Shown here piece after piece: positions 17,789 to 24,639 of a stretch of 54,420 nt of DNA. The position numbers and the translations under genes were made by a program. Position 1 is the stretch's first letter. The number at the start of each line of letters is the position of its first letter. Under the pieces are notes generated by a model. The model was given only the letters and a program-made list of their open reading frames with translations. It ran no database searches and was not told where the DNA came from. Origin of the DNA: Candidatus Roizmanbacteria bacterium RIFCSPLOWO2_01_FULL_37_16 (GTDB taxonomy: Bacteria > Patescibacteriota > Microgenomatia > UBA1406 > GWC2-37-13); contig MGAI01000004.1 of NCBI GenBank assembly GCA_001789695.1, forward strand, positions 1 to 54,420, written 5' to 3'.

Positions 17789-18934
17789 TTATTTTTTTTC
17801 GAAAACAACTTGTTTTGCAGTAATTTCTTTAAGCTTAACTTGGTCTATATCCCATCCTCGGCCAGGAACTTCCCTGATTTTAATTACCGCACCTTCTCTT
17901 TCCATTGGTTCGGTTACAGGGTCATCACCCTCAACAAAATAGGCTTTAGTACCTGAGATATCCGATGGCAGAGTAACTCCAGGATGAGTGGCCATCGCTA
18001 AACTATGAGCTTTACTTGGAGTTGGTTCAAGCATTCCGCCAATCCAGGTAGCTACACCTTCGGATTGTGCACGGTCAATCATCTGTTTTGCTACATGCAG
18101 ACCACCCACGCGAGCGATTTTTATATTAATAATCGGTATTCCACCTTCAATTGCCTGTTCTAACTGATCCAAGGTTTCTATACTTTCATCTAGGCAAACT
18201 CGACCAGGGATTCCTTCCCGATCAAACTTCTGCTGTAAGGCAATATGGTGTCTAATATCATCGGGCGCCAACGGTTGCTCAATCATCAAAAGATCTAATT
18301 CTGCAAACTTTCTTAATAAACGCATATGTTCTGGATTTCCGTGATCAAATGATGAATTTGCATCAACCATCAACATCACATCAGGGTTGGCATTTCTAAT
18401 TAGCGCAATTTTTTCAAGATCGTCTTGTAATGGCCCAACTTTGACTTTGATTCTTCGGAAGCCTTGTGCGATCTGTTTTCGTATATCGTCTTGCGAGGCG
18501 CTTTTAGGAATGCTGATTCCGACCTCAACAGGTCGTCTCGAACCTCCAACAAGAGAATAAAGGGGAACACCGTTGATCTGAGCACTGGCATCAAAAAATA
18601 AGTTGGCAAATCCGGCTTTGAATATATTGTGACCCACGATCGGTCCAAGAGCGTCGACAATTTCTTGAGGGTCAAAAAATTCAACACCAACTACATTTGG
18701 CCCAACCCGTTGTAACAATTCCCAAGCTCCTTCTGTCCATTCTGGATTATAGAAAGGAAAAGGTAAAGTGTCGATTGTCCCCCATCCCAGATATCCTTCA
18801 GTAGTCTGTGCCTGTAGAGCTATCATATCTCTTGCTGGACCAACAATTCTTGGTTTACCATTAACTTCACCAAGAGGGAAAGGATTAATTAATTTTGGAA
18901 TAATGTATCGTACCTCTAGCTGTTCAATTTTCAT
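17789..18934 (-). CDS. Enolase-superfamily protein, o-succinylbenzoate synthase / N-acylamino acid racemase type
   Basis: A 381-residue muconate-lactonising subgroup enzyme. Catalytic residues are all visible: K-x-K at Lys163 and Lys165 (RRIKVKVGP), metal ligands Asp191 (MVDANSSF), Glu219 (MIEQPL) and Asp249 (CLDES), and the second base Lys272 (NIKIARVGG). The N-terminal capping domain has INPFPLG and GYLGWGTID. No menaquinone genes are nearby, and the neighbour upstream is a GNAT-like acyltransferase. This combination recalls the N-succinylamino acid racemase pathway that turns D- into L-amino acids. Dipeptide epimerase is an alternative, given the dipeptidase next door. OSBS activity cannot be excluded from sequence. 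Confidence 0.85.
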   Translation of the reverse strand: MKIEQLEVRYIIPKLINPFPLGEVNGKPRIVGPARDMIALQAQTTEGYLGWGTIDTLPFPFYNPEWTEGAWELLQRVGPNVVGVEFFDPQEIVDALGPIVGHNIFKAGFANLFFDASAQINGVPLYSLVGGSRRPVEVGISIPKSASQDDIRKQIAQGFRRIKVKVGPLQDDLEKIALIRNANPDVMLMVDANSSFDHGNPEHMRLLRKFAELDLLMIEQPLAPDDIRHHIALQQKFDREGIPGRVCLDESIETLDQLEQAIEGGIPIINIKIARVGGLHVAKQMIDRAQSEGVATWIGGMLEPTPSKAHSLAMATHPGVTLPSDISGTKAYFVEGDDPVTEPMEREGAVIKIREVPGRGWDIDQVKLKEITAKQVVFEKK

Positions 18935-18953
18935 AGTGAAATCAAGAATCTTA

Positions 18954-20501
18954 TTAACCTATGGGACCAGAATCTGATAACTCTTGGAAAATTTGTAAAG
19001 CTTCATTTCGTACTTCAGTTAAATCTCCTTCGTAATATTTTTCGGGCATATCGGGACTAACAGGATTGTTGGCTCCCGGACCAAGTCTGGCATATGATAT
19101 TTGGATTGCGTCACCGTTGCCGCGGTTTGACGGTACCCAGCCGTTGCAGACAAATCCAAGCTGTTTTAGAGTGCTAACAATACCTGTTATTCTTTCTTGA
19201 TTGACGCCATCGCCTAAGGTAGCGTCAACGTAAACTTCAACAAAGGGAACGTTGCCATTTATCGCGATTTGGATTGCATCCGCCAATGAAACAGTCGGTA
19301 TAACTCCGGTAGCTTTTTGTCTAAATTCGTCATCGGTATCAACTATATCTACTTTTGCAAAAATATCTGATTGTCCGTTACTGTCTGTAGGCGTAAAACT
19401 AACGACAGCCTGAATTCCGTCAGAAGACAACACTTCAGAGCTAAGCACGGTTCCATTGTGTAGAATTTCTGGAGTAGCACCAAATGTCCTAAGCAGAAAA
19501 TTAGATATTCTTTCTGCATCTTTACTATCAGGTACAAATAAAGTTTTTTTAGTCAATTTCGTTCTATAGGATTCCGGAAAGGTAGGTTTAAAAATAAATA
19601 GAAAAGGTTCTGTTCTTTCAAGATTATACCTCCAACCGACGGAAGAAAAACCGAATCCTAAATTTTCTCCGTATTTTCTGCCTCCAAAAAAAACACTTTG
19701 AACCCCTTGACCCCCGGAAAATTCATCATTCCAAGTTTGGGCAAGTCTAATATCACTGTAGATAAATGAAGCTGATTTTCCAACAATTTCTGGGTCGGCA
19801 ATAAATCTAGGATCGGTTAATAAATGATATAACCGAAGTTTGGAAACTCCTCTGACCGGAACATTATTTAATTCCGCAGTTTTATCCGCTCGTATACCAG
19901 TTCTTCCCAGTTCGACAGCATAACCTTTTTTACCTAGGATATCTTCTCTTATTACCGTTCCAAATACGGCTACAGTTTCTCCTATAGGATTATGAACTGT
20001 ATACATATGAAATTTTCCGGCTCCAACATCGTCGATGATTGCTTGGGGGTTTTTTTGTTTTAAAGGGTAGCGAGTTCCTCCAGTACCGTTCGGATAAGTT
20101 TGTTGAATAACTTCAGCGTACTGATCGGCTTCACCTGTCAACGCTTGGTAGTCGGTTATGTAACAAAAAGGATTCTCGGTGTATGTAAATCCGGCTTTTC
20201 TTAATTGATGGTTTGCCGTAACAATATCCGGAAGCATAGTAACGATTGTTCCGAAATTTTCCTGAAAGATTTGCTCTTGCAGAGCGGCATTTGATCCGGA
20301 AAATAAATCCGGTGATAATTCATTAGTAGTCAATAGGATTCCGAGTAAATGTTCGGGGTGAATCAGAGTAGGTTTATAAAGTGGATCTGTTCTAGCTGCG
20401 TCTTGAATCATATCTACAAACTCACCCCTTCTTTGTCCTAAGGCTTCTTGCAAATAGTTTCTACCTAATTCAAATTTTTTACCTAGAGTACTTTCAGCCA
20501 T
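18954..20501 (-). CDS. GNAT-like N-acyltransferase, first gene of the attenuated operon
   Basis: A 515-residue protein from the ATG at 20501. Its middle (YAVELGRTGIRADKTAELN, then GVSKLRLYHLL) resembles the acetyl-CoA-binding core of a GNAT fold. The C-terminal end (VSTLKQLGFVCNGWVPSNRG and DAIQISYARLG) matches the tail of GNAT enzymes in which a strand after GF reads like GFxxxGxxP. The first 100 residues are helical and unrecognised. The similarity is weak enough that the reaction is uncertain; amino-acid N-acylation is inferred from the racemase-like gene 19 bp downstream. A frame extending 11 codons upstream would run into the terminator hairpin, so it is not used. Confidence 0.6.
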   Translation of the reverse strand: MAESTLGKKFELGRNYLQEALGQRRGEFVDMIQDAARTDPLYKPTLIHPEHLLGILLTTNELSPDLFSGSNAALQEQIFQENFGTIVTMLPDIVTANHQLRKAGFTYTENPFCYITDYQALTGEADQYAEVIQQTYPNGTGGTRYPLKQKNPQAIIDDVGAGKFHMYTVHNPIGETVAVFGTVIREDILGKKGYAVELGRTGIRADKTAELNNVPVRGVSKLRLYHLLTDPRFIADPEIVGKSASFIYSDIRLAQTWNDEFSGGQGVQSVFFGGRKYGENLGFGFSSVGWRYNLERTEPFLFIFKPTFPESYRTKLTKKTLFVPDSKDAERISNFLLRTFGATPEILHNGTVLSSEVLSSDGIQAVVSFTPTDSNGQSDIFAKVDIVDTDDEFRQKATGVIPTVSLADAIQIAINGNVPFVEVYVDATLGDGVNQERITGIVSTLKQLGFVCNGWVPSNRGNGDAIQISYARLGPGANNPVSPDMPEKYYEGDLTEVRNEALQIFQELSDSGPIG

Positions 20502-20518
20502 ATTATTTTCTTTGAAAT

Positions 20519-20547
20519 AAAAAAAACCTCCCAATTTTCGGGAGGTT
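20519..20547 (-). terminator. Attenuator terminator in front of the GNAT/racemase/dipeptidase operon
   Basis: Minus strand: AACCTCCC (20547-20540), loop GAAAATT, GGGAGGTT (20532-20525), then T down to 20519. The stem is 8 bp and the T-run starts inside it. It ends 17 nt before the first structural gene of the operon, so it can only serve to stop transcription before that gene. Confidence 0.85.
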
Positions 20548-20576
20548 AATTTTGAAAAGGTTAAATCAATTAGTAA

Positions 20577-20610
20577 ATCCTCCCGCCCGTTAAGGGGTAA
20601 GAAAGAGGAC
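20577..20610 (-). promoter_or_regulatory. Pause and antiterminator segments of the second attenuator
   Basis: On the minus-strand RNA, GTCCTC (20610-20605) can pair with GAGGAT (20582-20577), enclosing CCC/GGG (20597-20595 with 20588-20586). The sequence CGGGAGG (20585-20579) can instead pair over 7 bp with CCTCCCG (20545-20539), the left arm of the terminator plus one base. The alternatives exclude each other in the same way as in front of hisS. The stop codon of the leader peptide lies in the loop between the first two segments. Confidence 0.75.
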
Positions 20611-20640
20611 GTACATAATTGACCAAACCTTAGATTTCAT
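20590..20640 (-). CDS. Leader peptide (16 aa) of the amino-acid/dipeptide operon
   Basis: A short frame encoding MKSKVWSIMYVLFLTP followed by TAA, on the same strand as and 88 bp upstream of the operon's first gene. It has no run of one amino acid. By position relative to the pause hairpin, the codons equivalent to the His codons of the hisS leader are Ile-Met-Tyr (20619-20611). Val, Leu and Phe codons overlap the first RNA segment, and a Trp codon lies just upstream. A ribosome stalled in this part would favour antitermination, while one at the stop codon would cover 20579-20585 and favour termination. The amino acid sensed cannot be decided from sequence. Confidence 0.7.
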   Translation of the reverse strand: MKSKVWSIMYVLFLTP

Positions 20641-20648
20641 ATTATGAA

Positions 20649-20654
20649 ATTATA
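20649..20654 (-). promoter_or_regulatory. -10 box for the operon leader
   Basis: A perfect TATAAT on the minus strand, 8 nt before the leader-peptide ATG at 20640. A TTGCAA at 20676-20681 is 21 bp away, too far for a normal -35. The promoter lies at the very 3' end of cysS. Confidence 0.5.
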
Positions 20655-20669
20655 TTCTAGCAAAGTTTT

Positions 20670-22076
20670 TTATTTTTGCAAGCGGATTTTAAAGCCTTTT
20701 TCCAAATCCTCAATCAAATATCCTTTTTCAGCGATCTTTTCACGTAGTTCGTCAGCAGCAGTAAAATCACCTTTTCTTCTCGCCTCTTCTCTTCTATTTG
20801 CTAAGGCAAGAATTTGCTCAGGGATTTTGACTTCTTGAACTTCAGATAATTTGAGACCAAAGACTCGATCAAATTCAAACAGTTGTTCAAGTTTGTCTTG
20901 GGAGGGGATATTGGATTTGAGCATCTCCCAAGTTAGAGCTAAAGCCTGGGGAATTTGGAAATCATTAGAGATAAAGTATGTAAACTTTTGTTGATATTTA
21001 TTAAGCTGAGTTAATTTATCAGTTGAGAGAATGGATCTTTGTGTTTGACCACGAAGCGTCAAAACAAAATCTTTTAATTTTTGATAACCATCTTTAGCTG
21101 AATTTAACGCTTCCCAGGTGAAATTTTGCTTTGAGCGGTAATGGGCATTTAGAAAAAAATAGCGCAAATCCATGGGATCATACCCTTTTTCTATTACGTC
21201 GTTAAAGGTAAGAAAGGTTCCTGCGGATTTTGCCATTTTTTTAGCATTGACTAAGAGATGTTCGTTGTGAAGCCAATAATTAACAAATTTAGCTCCATTT
21301 GCACTTTCTGATTGAGCAATTTCATTGGTATGATGTATAGGTATATGTTCTACACCTCCCATGTGAATATCAATTGTATTTCCCAAAAGCGATTTAGCCA
21401 TGACGCTGCACTCAATATGCCAGCCGGGAAAGCCTACTCCCCAAGGTGAAGACCAAGTTTGAAGAGCACTTTTATGAGTTCCAGTTTTAAAAAACCAAAG
21501 TGCAAAATCAGAAAAATGCCGTTTATTTGGATCGTCTGCTTTACCTTTACCAGCTCCGGCTATATTTAAATCAATTTTTTGTCGATTAAGTTGATTATAG
21601 TTTTGAAACGTACTTACATCAAAATAAACTGCTAAATCTGTAATGTAAGCGTGTTTCTTTTCAAGTAAGACTTTGATCATGGTGATCATCTGCTTTATGA
21701 AACCAGTTGCACGAGGTTTATGATCAGGCGGTAGAATATTAAGTTTTTGCGTATCAGCTTCAAAGATTTTTATATATTTTTCAGCAACTTGTGAAGGGGT
21801 AAGGCCTTCTCTTTTGGCTCCTTTTTCCATCTTGTCCTCGCCAACGTCTGCGTCACTAACCAAATGACCAACATCGGTATAATTTCTGACAAAGGTAAGC
21901 TGATAACCTAAAAATTTAAAAGATTTTCTTATCAAATCAGACCATACCATTGCCCTTAGATTACCAATGTGCTGGACCCAATAAACAGTTGGACCGCAGT
22001 GATAAAAAAGGACTTTTCCTGCTATTAGAGGTTTAAAATCTTCTAATTTTCTAGATAATGTATTGTAAAGCTTCAT
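20670..22076 (-). CDS. cysS: Cysteinyl-tRNA synthetase
   Basis: Class I synthetase for tRNA-Cys. The 468 residues include the zinc-site start FYHCGPTVYWVQHIGNLR (HIGH form is HIGN), the central WHIECSVMAKSLLG with zinc cysteine and histidine, IHMGGVEHIPIHHTNEIAQSE, and the KMSKS loop as KKMAKSAGTF. The C-terminal anticodon domain is shortened but present, ending with DELREKIAEKGYLIEDLEKG. Upstream on the minus strand a TTTACA and a TATATA 15 bp apart lie just before the ATG. Its 3' end overlaps the promoter region of the attenuated operon. Confidence 0.95.
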   Translation of the reverse strand: MKLYNTLSRKLEDFKPLIAGKVLFYHCGPTVYWVQHIGNLRAMVWSDLIRKSFKFLGYQLTFVRNYTDVGHLVSDADVGEDKMEKGAKREGLTPSQVAEKYIKIFEADTQKLNILPPDHKPRATGFIKQMITMIKVLLEKKHAYITDLAVYFDVSTFQNYNQLNRQKIDLNIAGAGKGKADDPNKRHFSDFALWFFKTGTHKSALQTWSSPWGVGFPGWHIECSVMAKSLLGNTIDIHMGGVEHIPIHHTNEIAQSESANGAKFVNYWLHNEHLLVNAKKMAKSAGTFLTFNDVIEKGYDPMDLRYFFLNAHYRSKQNFTWEALNSAKDGYQKLKDFVLTLRGQTQRSILSTDKLTQLNKYQQKFTYFISNDFQIPQALALTWEMLKSNIPSQDKLEQLFEFDRVFGLKLSEVQEVKIPEQILALANRREEARRKGDFTAADELREKIAEKGYLIEDLEKGFKIRLQK

Positions 22077-22506
22077 GAGTTATGGTATATAATTTAGCTT
22101 TAAATTTGTAAAAGATCAACTAAATTGAGCAAAAAAAATAACTTTTTGTTATAATATTATTAACGATCAATTAATTTAACTCAACTAAATTGAACAATTA
22201 TAGTTAATATTAATCTATTATATCATCACAAAAGTTGCATTATGGATTATTATTAAAATATATTTTTTTCCTTATTTAAAAATTTCTTCAATTTCAAAAA
22301 TCGTTTTATACATTTATAAAAATAACTAATAAAAGCATCAATATAATATATTGTTTAAGTTAAATCTAGCTTCATAGAATAAAAGTCATTCCTTCAAATT
22401 TTTAAATAATTAGTTATAAATCATTTATAGATAAATAGGTTTAATAAATAACTTATTATAATTAAAAAATATTATAAAAAAAGGCATCTATAAAAACATT
22501 ATTAAT

Positions 22507-22610
22507 CTATACTTCGATAACTCAGGTTTGCAACTGAGTAACTCAGTATATACCCATCTAATCCACTTTTTTGCTCTTTCGAGCTGCAAACTGGAGTAAG
22601 ATGGGTATAG
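22507..22610. ncRNA. Candidate structured RNA or DNA element with loop-loop pairing
   Basis: A 6-bp hairpin ACTCAG/CTGAGT (22520-22525 with 22534-22539) has loop GTTTGCAA. An 11-bp stem TATACCCATCT/AGATGGGTATA (22549-22559 with 22599-22609) encloses a second hairpin (GCTC-TTTC-GAGC) and the string TGCAAAC (22585-22591). That string is the exact complement of GTTTGCA (22526-22532) in the first loop, so a 7-bp pseudoknot or kissing contact is possible. CTATAC at 22507-22512 can compete for the right arm. The strand cannot be fixed from sequence. It does not match a family I can name. Confidence 0.4.
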
Positions 22611-23296
22611 TAAATATATTCAAAAATTTTTAAAACAGTTTTATCTATCTTGGTCCATTCTTAAAACTTGTTTTTCTAATCTTTCTTTTCTGAAAATTAA
22701 AGATTTTTTAGCTTAGAATTATAGATGATAAAAGATAATTAACTCGCAATTTAACTACCTATAGTAATATTTAAATATCATGTTAAACGTTTATATATAA
22801 ATTAATATTAAAGTAATGAGTCTGATTAACGGATTAGAGCATATAATCAATTAAAAATGATAGAATTATAAATTAATATGAATTAATTTTATCTTTAAAG
22901 AAATTAAGAAATTACTAACTTAAAACCTAAGTTGCGAGAGTTAATTGGTTAAATTAATATATTTGGGGTAAAACAAGGGGATAAATTAGAGATTGATTTA
23001 TATTTAGATTAATTTGACAATCTAAACAAATTTAGCAGTCAGATTAGCACCTAATTCTTTTAGTTGCTAAAAAGAGATTTGAGTTGTTATTTTGCGCTAA
23101 AATGCACTTTTTTTAGGCAAAATTTTGTGAAAATCTTGATTTATCAAAAAATATATTGATTTTGATAAGAAATATCAGGAAAGTTTATAAGATTTGTTAA
23201 TATAACAATATTTTCCTGAAAATTAGCAATTCTATAGTCTTAGCCTAGATTTATATTTATAACCCTATAGTTTATTAAGTGTTCAGCATAATTTAC

Positions 23297-23374
23297 TTCA
23301 AGACTAGAATCTTCGCCTAGTCTAACTCGGCTTAGCTATTCGTAGACCAAGATTGATATGGTCGATGTCTTGAA
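23297..23374 (-). ncRNA. Candidate cloverleaf-like RNA downstream of tRNA-Pro
   Basis: Outer stem TTCAAGAC/GTCTTGAA (23297-23304 with 23367-23374). Inside are hairpins AGACTAG/CTAGTCT (23301-23307 with 23317-23323, sharing bases with the outer stem), GACCA/TGGTC (23345-23349 with 23359-23363) and a short CTAA/TTAG. On the minus strand it lies about 60 nt 3' of tRNA-Pro. It is not a functional tRNA: no proper anticodon loop or T loop. It may be a decayed tRNA or an unrelated small RNA. Confidence 0.3.
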
Positions 23375-23435
23375 TAACATTATTTGATGGATAAAAGAAA
23401 TACTAATCATCACTTCTCGGAAAGAGTTTCTTATG

Positions 23436-23508
23436 TCGGGATGGTGAGACTTGAACTCACGACCTCACGGTCCCGAACCGTGTGTTCTGCCATCTGAACT
23501 ACATCCCG
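23436..23508 (-). tRNA. tRNA-Pro (CGG)
   Basis: A complete cloverleaf on the minus strand: acceptor CGGGATG/CATCCCG (7 bp), D arm with GTTC...GAAC, anticodon stem CACGG/CCGTG around loop TTCGGGA (anticodon CGG, proline), and T arm GTGAG/CTCAC with TTCAAGT loop. The discriminator base is A and CCA is not encoded. It is preceded within 2 nt by the 88-nt repeat RNA (23511-23598) and shares its promoter. Confidence 0.95.
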
Positions 23509-23510
23509 TA

Positions 23511-23598
23511 TTTTGGGACATAACCTAGCGGTTTTTTCCCAACGATTTTCCCTAAGTTGAATCGCAAGCTATTTAAATTTCAAACGCACGCTTACGAT
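23511..23598 (-). ncRNA. 88-nt structured repeat RNA, copy A (leader of tRNA-Pro)
   Basis: About 90% identical to 28420-28507. On the minus strand it folds as P1 ATCGTAAGC/GCTTGCGAT (9 bp with one G-U), P2 TCAAC/GTTGG (with one U-G), P3 TTGGGA/TCCCAA, and P4 AACC/GGTT inside P3. P2 and P3 share bases and exclude each other. An extended -10 (TGATATAAT, 23604-23612) places the transcription start right at the first base of P1, and the RNA ends 2 nt before tRNA-Pro. It matches no riboswitch or ncRNA family that I recognise. Confidence 0.6.
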
Positions 23599-23603
23599 TA
23601 ATT

Positions 23604-23612
23604 ATTATATCA
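23604..23612 (-). promoter_or_regulatory. Extended -10 promoter for repeat RNA A and tRNA-Pro
   Basis: The minus strand reads TGATATAAT (23612-23604). The expected start, 6-7 nt downstream, is 23597-23598, exactly the 5' base of the first stem of the repeat RNA. It overlaps the stop codon of the preceding coiled-coil gene. Confidence 0.6.
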
Positions 23613-24137
23613 TTGTTTGCCGGTTGAGGGTTTGAGTTCGGCGTGTTGGCGCTGAGCAACTTTTTTAGGTGAAAAGATGCTTCGTCTTACTTTGCCTTTT
23701 GGTATTTCTGCTACTTGTTCTTGCTTTTTCTTTTGCTCCTCTATTCTTTCTTTTTCTTGGGACTCAAAGAATTCCTTTTGTTTCTTTTCTTGTTCTTCTT
23801 TTTTCTTATCCTGCAAAACTTGTTCCTCTCCACGTTTTACTAGCTGAAAAAGTCGTTGTTTTAAGATTTCGGTTTTTTGGGATTCCAGGTCTTGATAAGA
23901 TTTACCGAGTTTTTCAAGATTGAGAGGAGTGTGATTTGAGGCGGTTTCCCCTTTTTTCTCCTTAACCGCACCGGTTTTATCGCCATTAGAGTCCACACCT
24001 AGAATTTGCTCCCACATTTTAGTGGAGCTAATGGTTGATGACACCTGTTTAACGACGGTTTTAGCTGCTTTTTTTGCCTGGGTTGAGCCTTGTTCGACTA
24101 GTTTTTCAAAAGAATCTTCCAGGGTAGATTTTATCAT
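23610..24137 (-). CDS. Charged coiled-coil protein, unknown function (CPR-type)
   Basis: A 175-residue protein from the ATG at 24137 (three codons further upstream is an alternative). The N-terminal third is mixed (STLEDSFEKLVEQG, KMWEQILGV). The centre, about residues 75-145, is a strongly charged helix rich in Lys, Glu and Gln (QKTEILKQRLFQLVKRGEEQ and a long KKEEQEKK-type run) that should form a coiled coil. The basic C-terminus reads GKVRRSIFSPKKVAQ. I think similar proteins are found in many Microgenomates as a domain of unknown function, but I cannot verify that here. No membrane segment. Confidence 0.6.
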   Translation of the reverse strand: MIKSTLEDSFEKLVEQGSTQAKKAAKTVVKQVSSTISSTKMWEQILGVDSNGDKTGAVKEKKGETASNHTPLNLEKLGKSYQDLESQKTEILKQRLFQLVKRGEEQVLQDKKKEEQEKKQKEFFESQEKERIEEQKKKQEQVAEIPKGKVRRSIFSPKKVAQRQHAELKPSTGKQ

Positions 24138-24249
24138 GAGTATCAAGTATAAAGTATTTAGTATTAAGTATAAAACAGATGCTAGCCACGTTCAGCATGA
24201 GATCCAAAGGCGTAAATCATACTAGATACTTGATACTTTATACTAAATA
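24138..24249. repeat. AT-rich imperfect inverted repeat
   Basis: Microrepeats of the type AGTATCAAGTATAAAGTATTTAG on the left face ATACTTGATACTTTATACTAAATAC on the right; the string AGTATAAAGTAT and its complement ATACTTTATACT give a perfect 12-bp pair. The unpaired centre (ACAGATGCTAGCC...GGCGTAAATC) is GC-richer and unique. Size (about 110 bp) and form resemble a small non-autonomous insertion, but no target duplication is obvious. Confidence 0.5.
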
Positions 24250-24558
24250 CTAAATCCCGAGCATTGCTTTGGCTCTCTCGGACATTTTATCCATCGACCA
24301 GGGCGGATCAAAGGTAAGCTCAAAGCTGATTTTATCTTCTGGTAAACCTAGTTCTTTAAGCTTGCTTTTTGCCTCTTGCTCAATCAAAGAAAATAATGGA
24401 CAGCCAATAGTTGTAAGAGTCATGGTAATTTTTGCCTTGCCTAAGTTATCTAGAGTTATTTTATATACTAATCCCAAATCAACGATTGAAATGTTTAGTT
24501 CGGGATCCATGACTTCAGTTAGTTTAGCTCTTATTGCTCTTTCACTAATTTTAGCCAT
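24250..24558 (-). CDS. MIP18/SufT-family metal-sulfur cluster assembly protein
   Basis: A 102-residue DUF59 domain protein that helps assemble or hand over iron-sulfur clusters. Motifs are VMDPELNISIVDLGLVYKI (DPE and DLGL typical), LTTIGCPLFSLIEQEAK with the reactive cysteine in the T-x-x-GCP pattern, and FDPPWSMDKMSERAKAMLG at the end. No other SUF or ISC genes are in the window. It may serve the radical SAM enzyme and other Fe-S proteins of the cell. Confidence 0.9.
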   Translation of the reverse strand: MAKISERAIRAKLTEVMDPELNISIVDLGLVYKITLDNLGKAKITMTLTTIGCPLFSLIEQEAKSKLKELGLPEDKISFELTFDPPWSMDKMSERAKAMLGI

Positions 24559-24639
24559 AAGTAAATTTTAACAGATGGTATACTTATCTAAGTAGCTAAC
24601 AGTAAATAGTAAGTAGTTAGAGATAAATTTAAATTAACA

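Larger units (their letters stand above)
22077..23435. other. Gene-free, very AT-rich stretch (1.36 kb)
   Basis: No open frame of useful length, tRNA, RNase P, tmRNA or SRP RNA core motif is visible. Base composition is clearly lower in GC than anywhere else in the window. Two parts have better-than-random structure and moderate GC: 22507-22610 and 23297-23374 (listed separately). A third is a loose inverted repeat, TCAGGAAA at about 23173-23180 facing TTTTCCTGA at about 23211-23219. I looked for clustered DnaA boxes and did not find any. It may be a 5' region of cysS on one side and transcripts downstream of tRNA-Pro on the other. Confidence 0.7.

Noticed and set aside
22077-23435. Replication origin (oriC)
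   Set aside because: AT-rich, but I found no cluster of DnaA boxes and dnaA/dnaN are not in the window; kept only as an open possibility.
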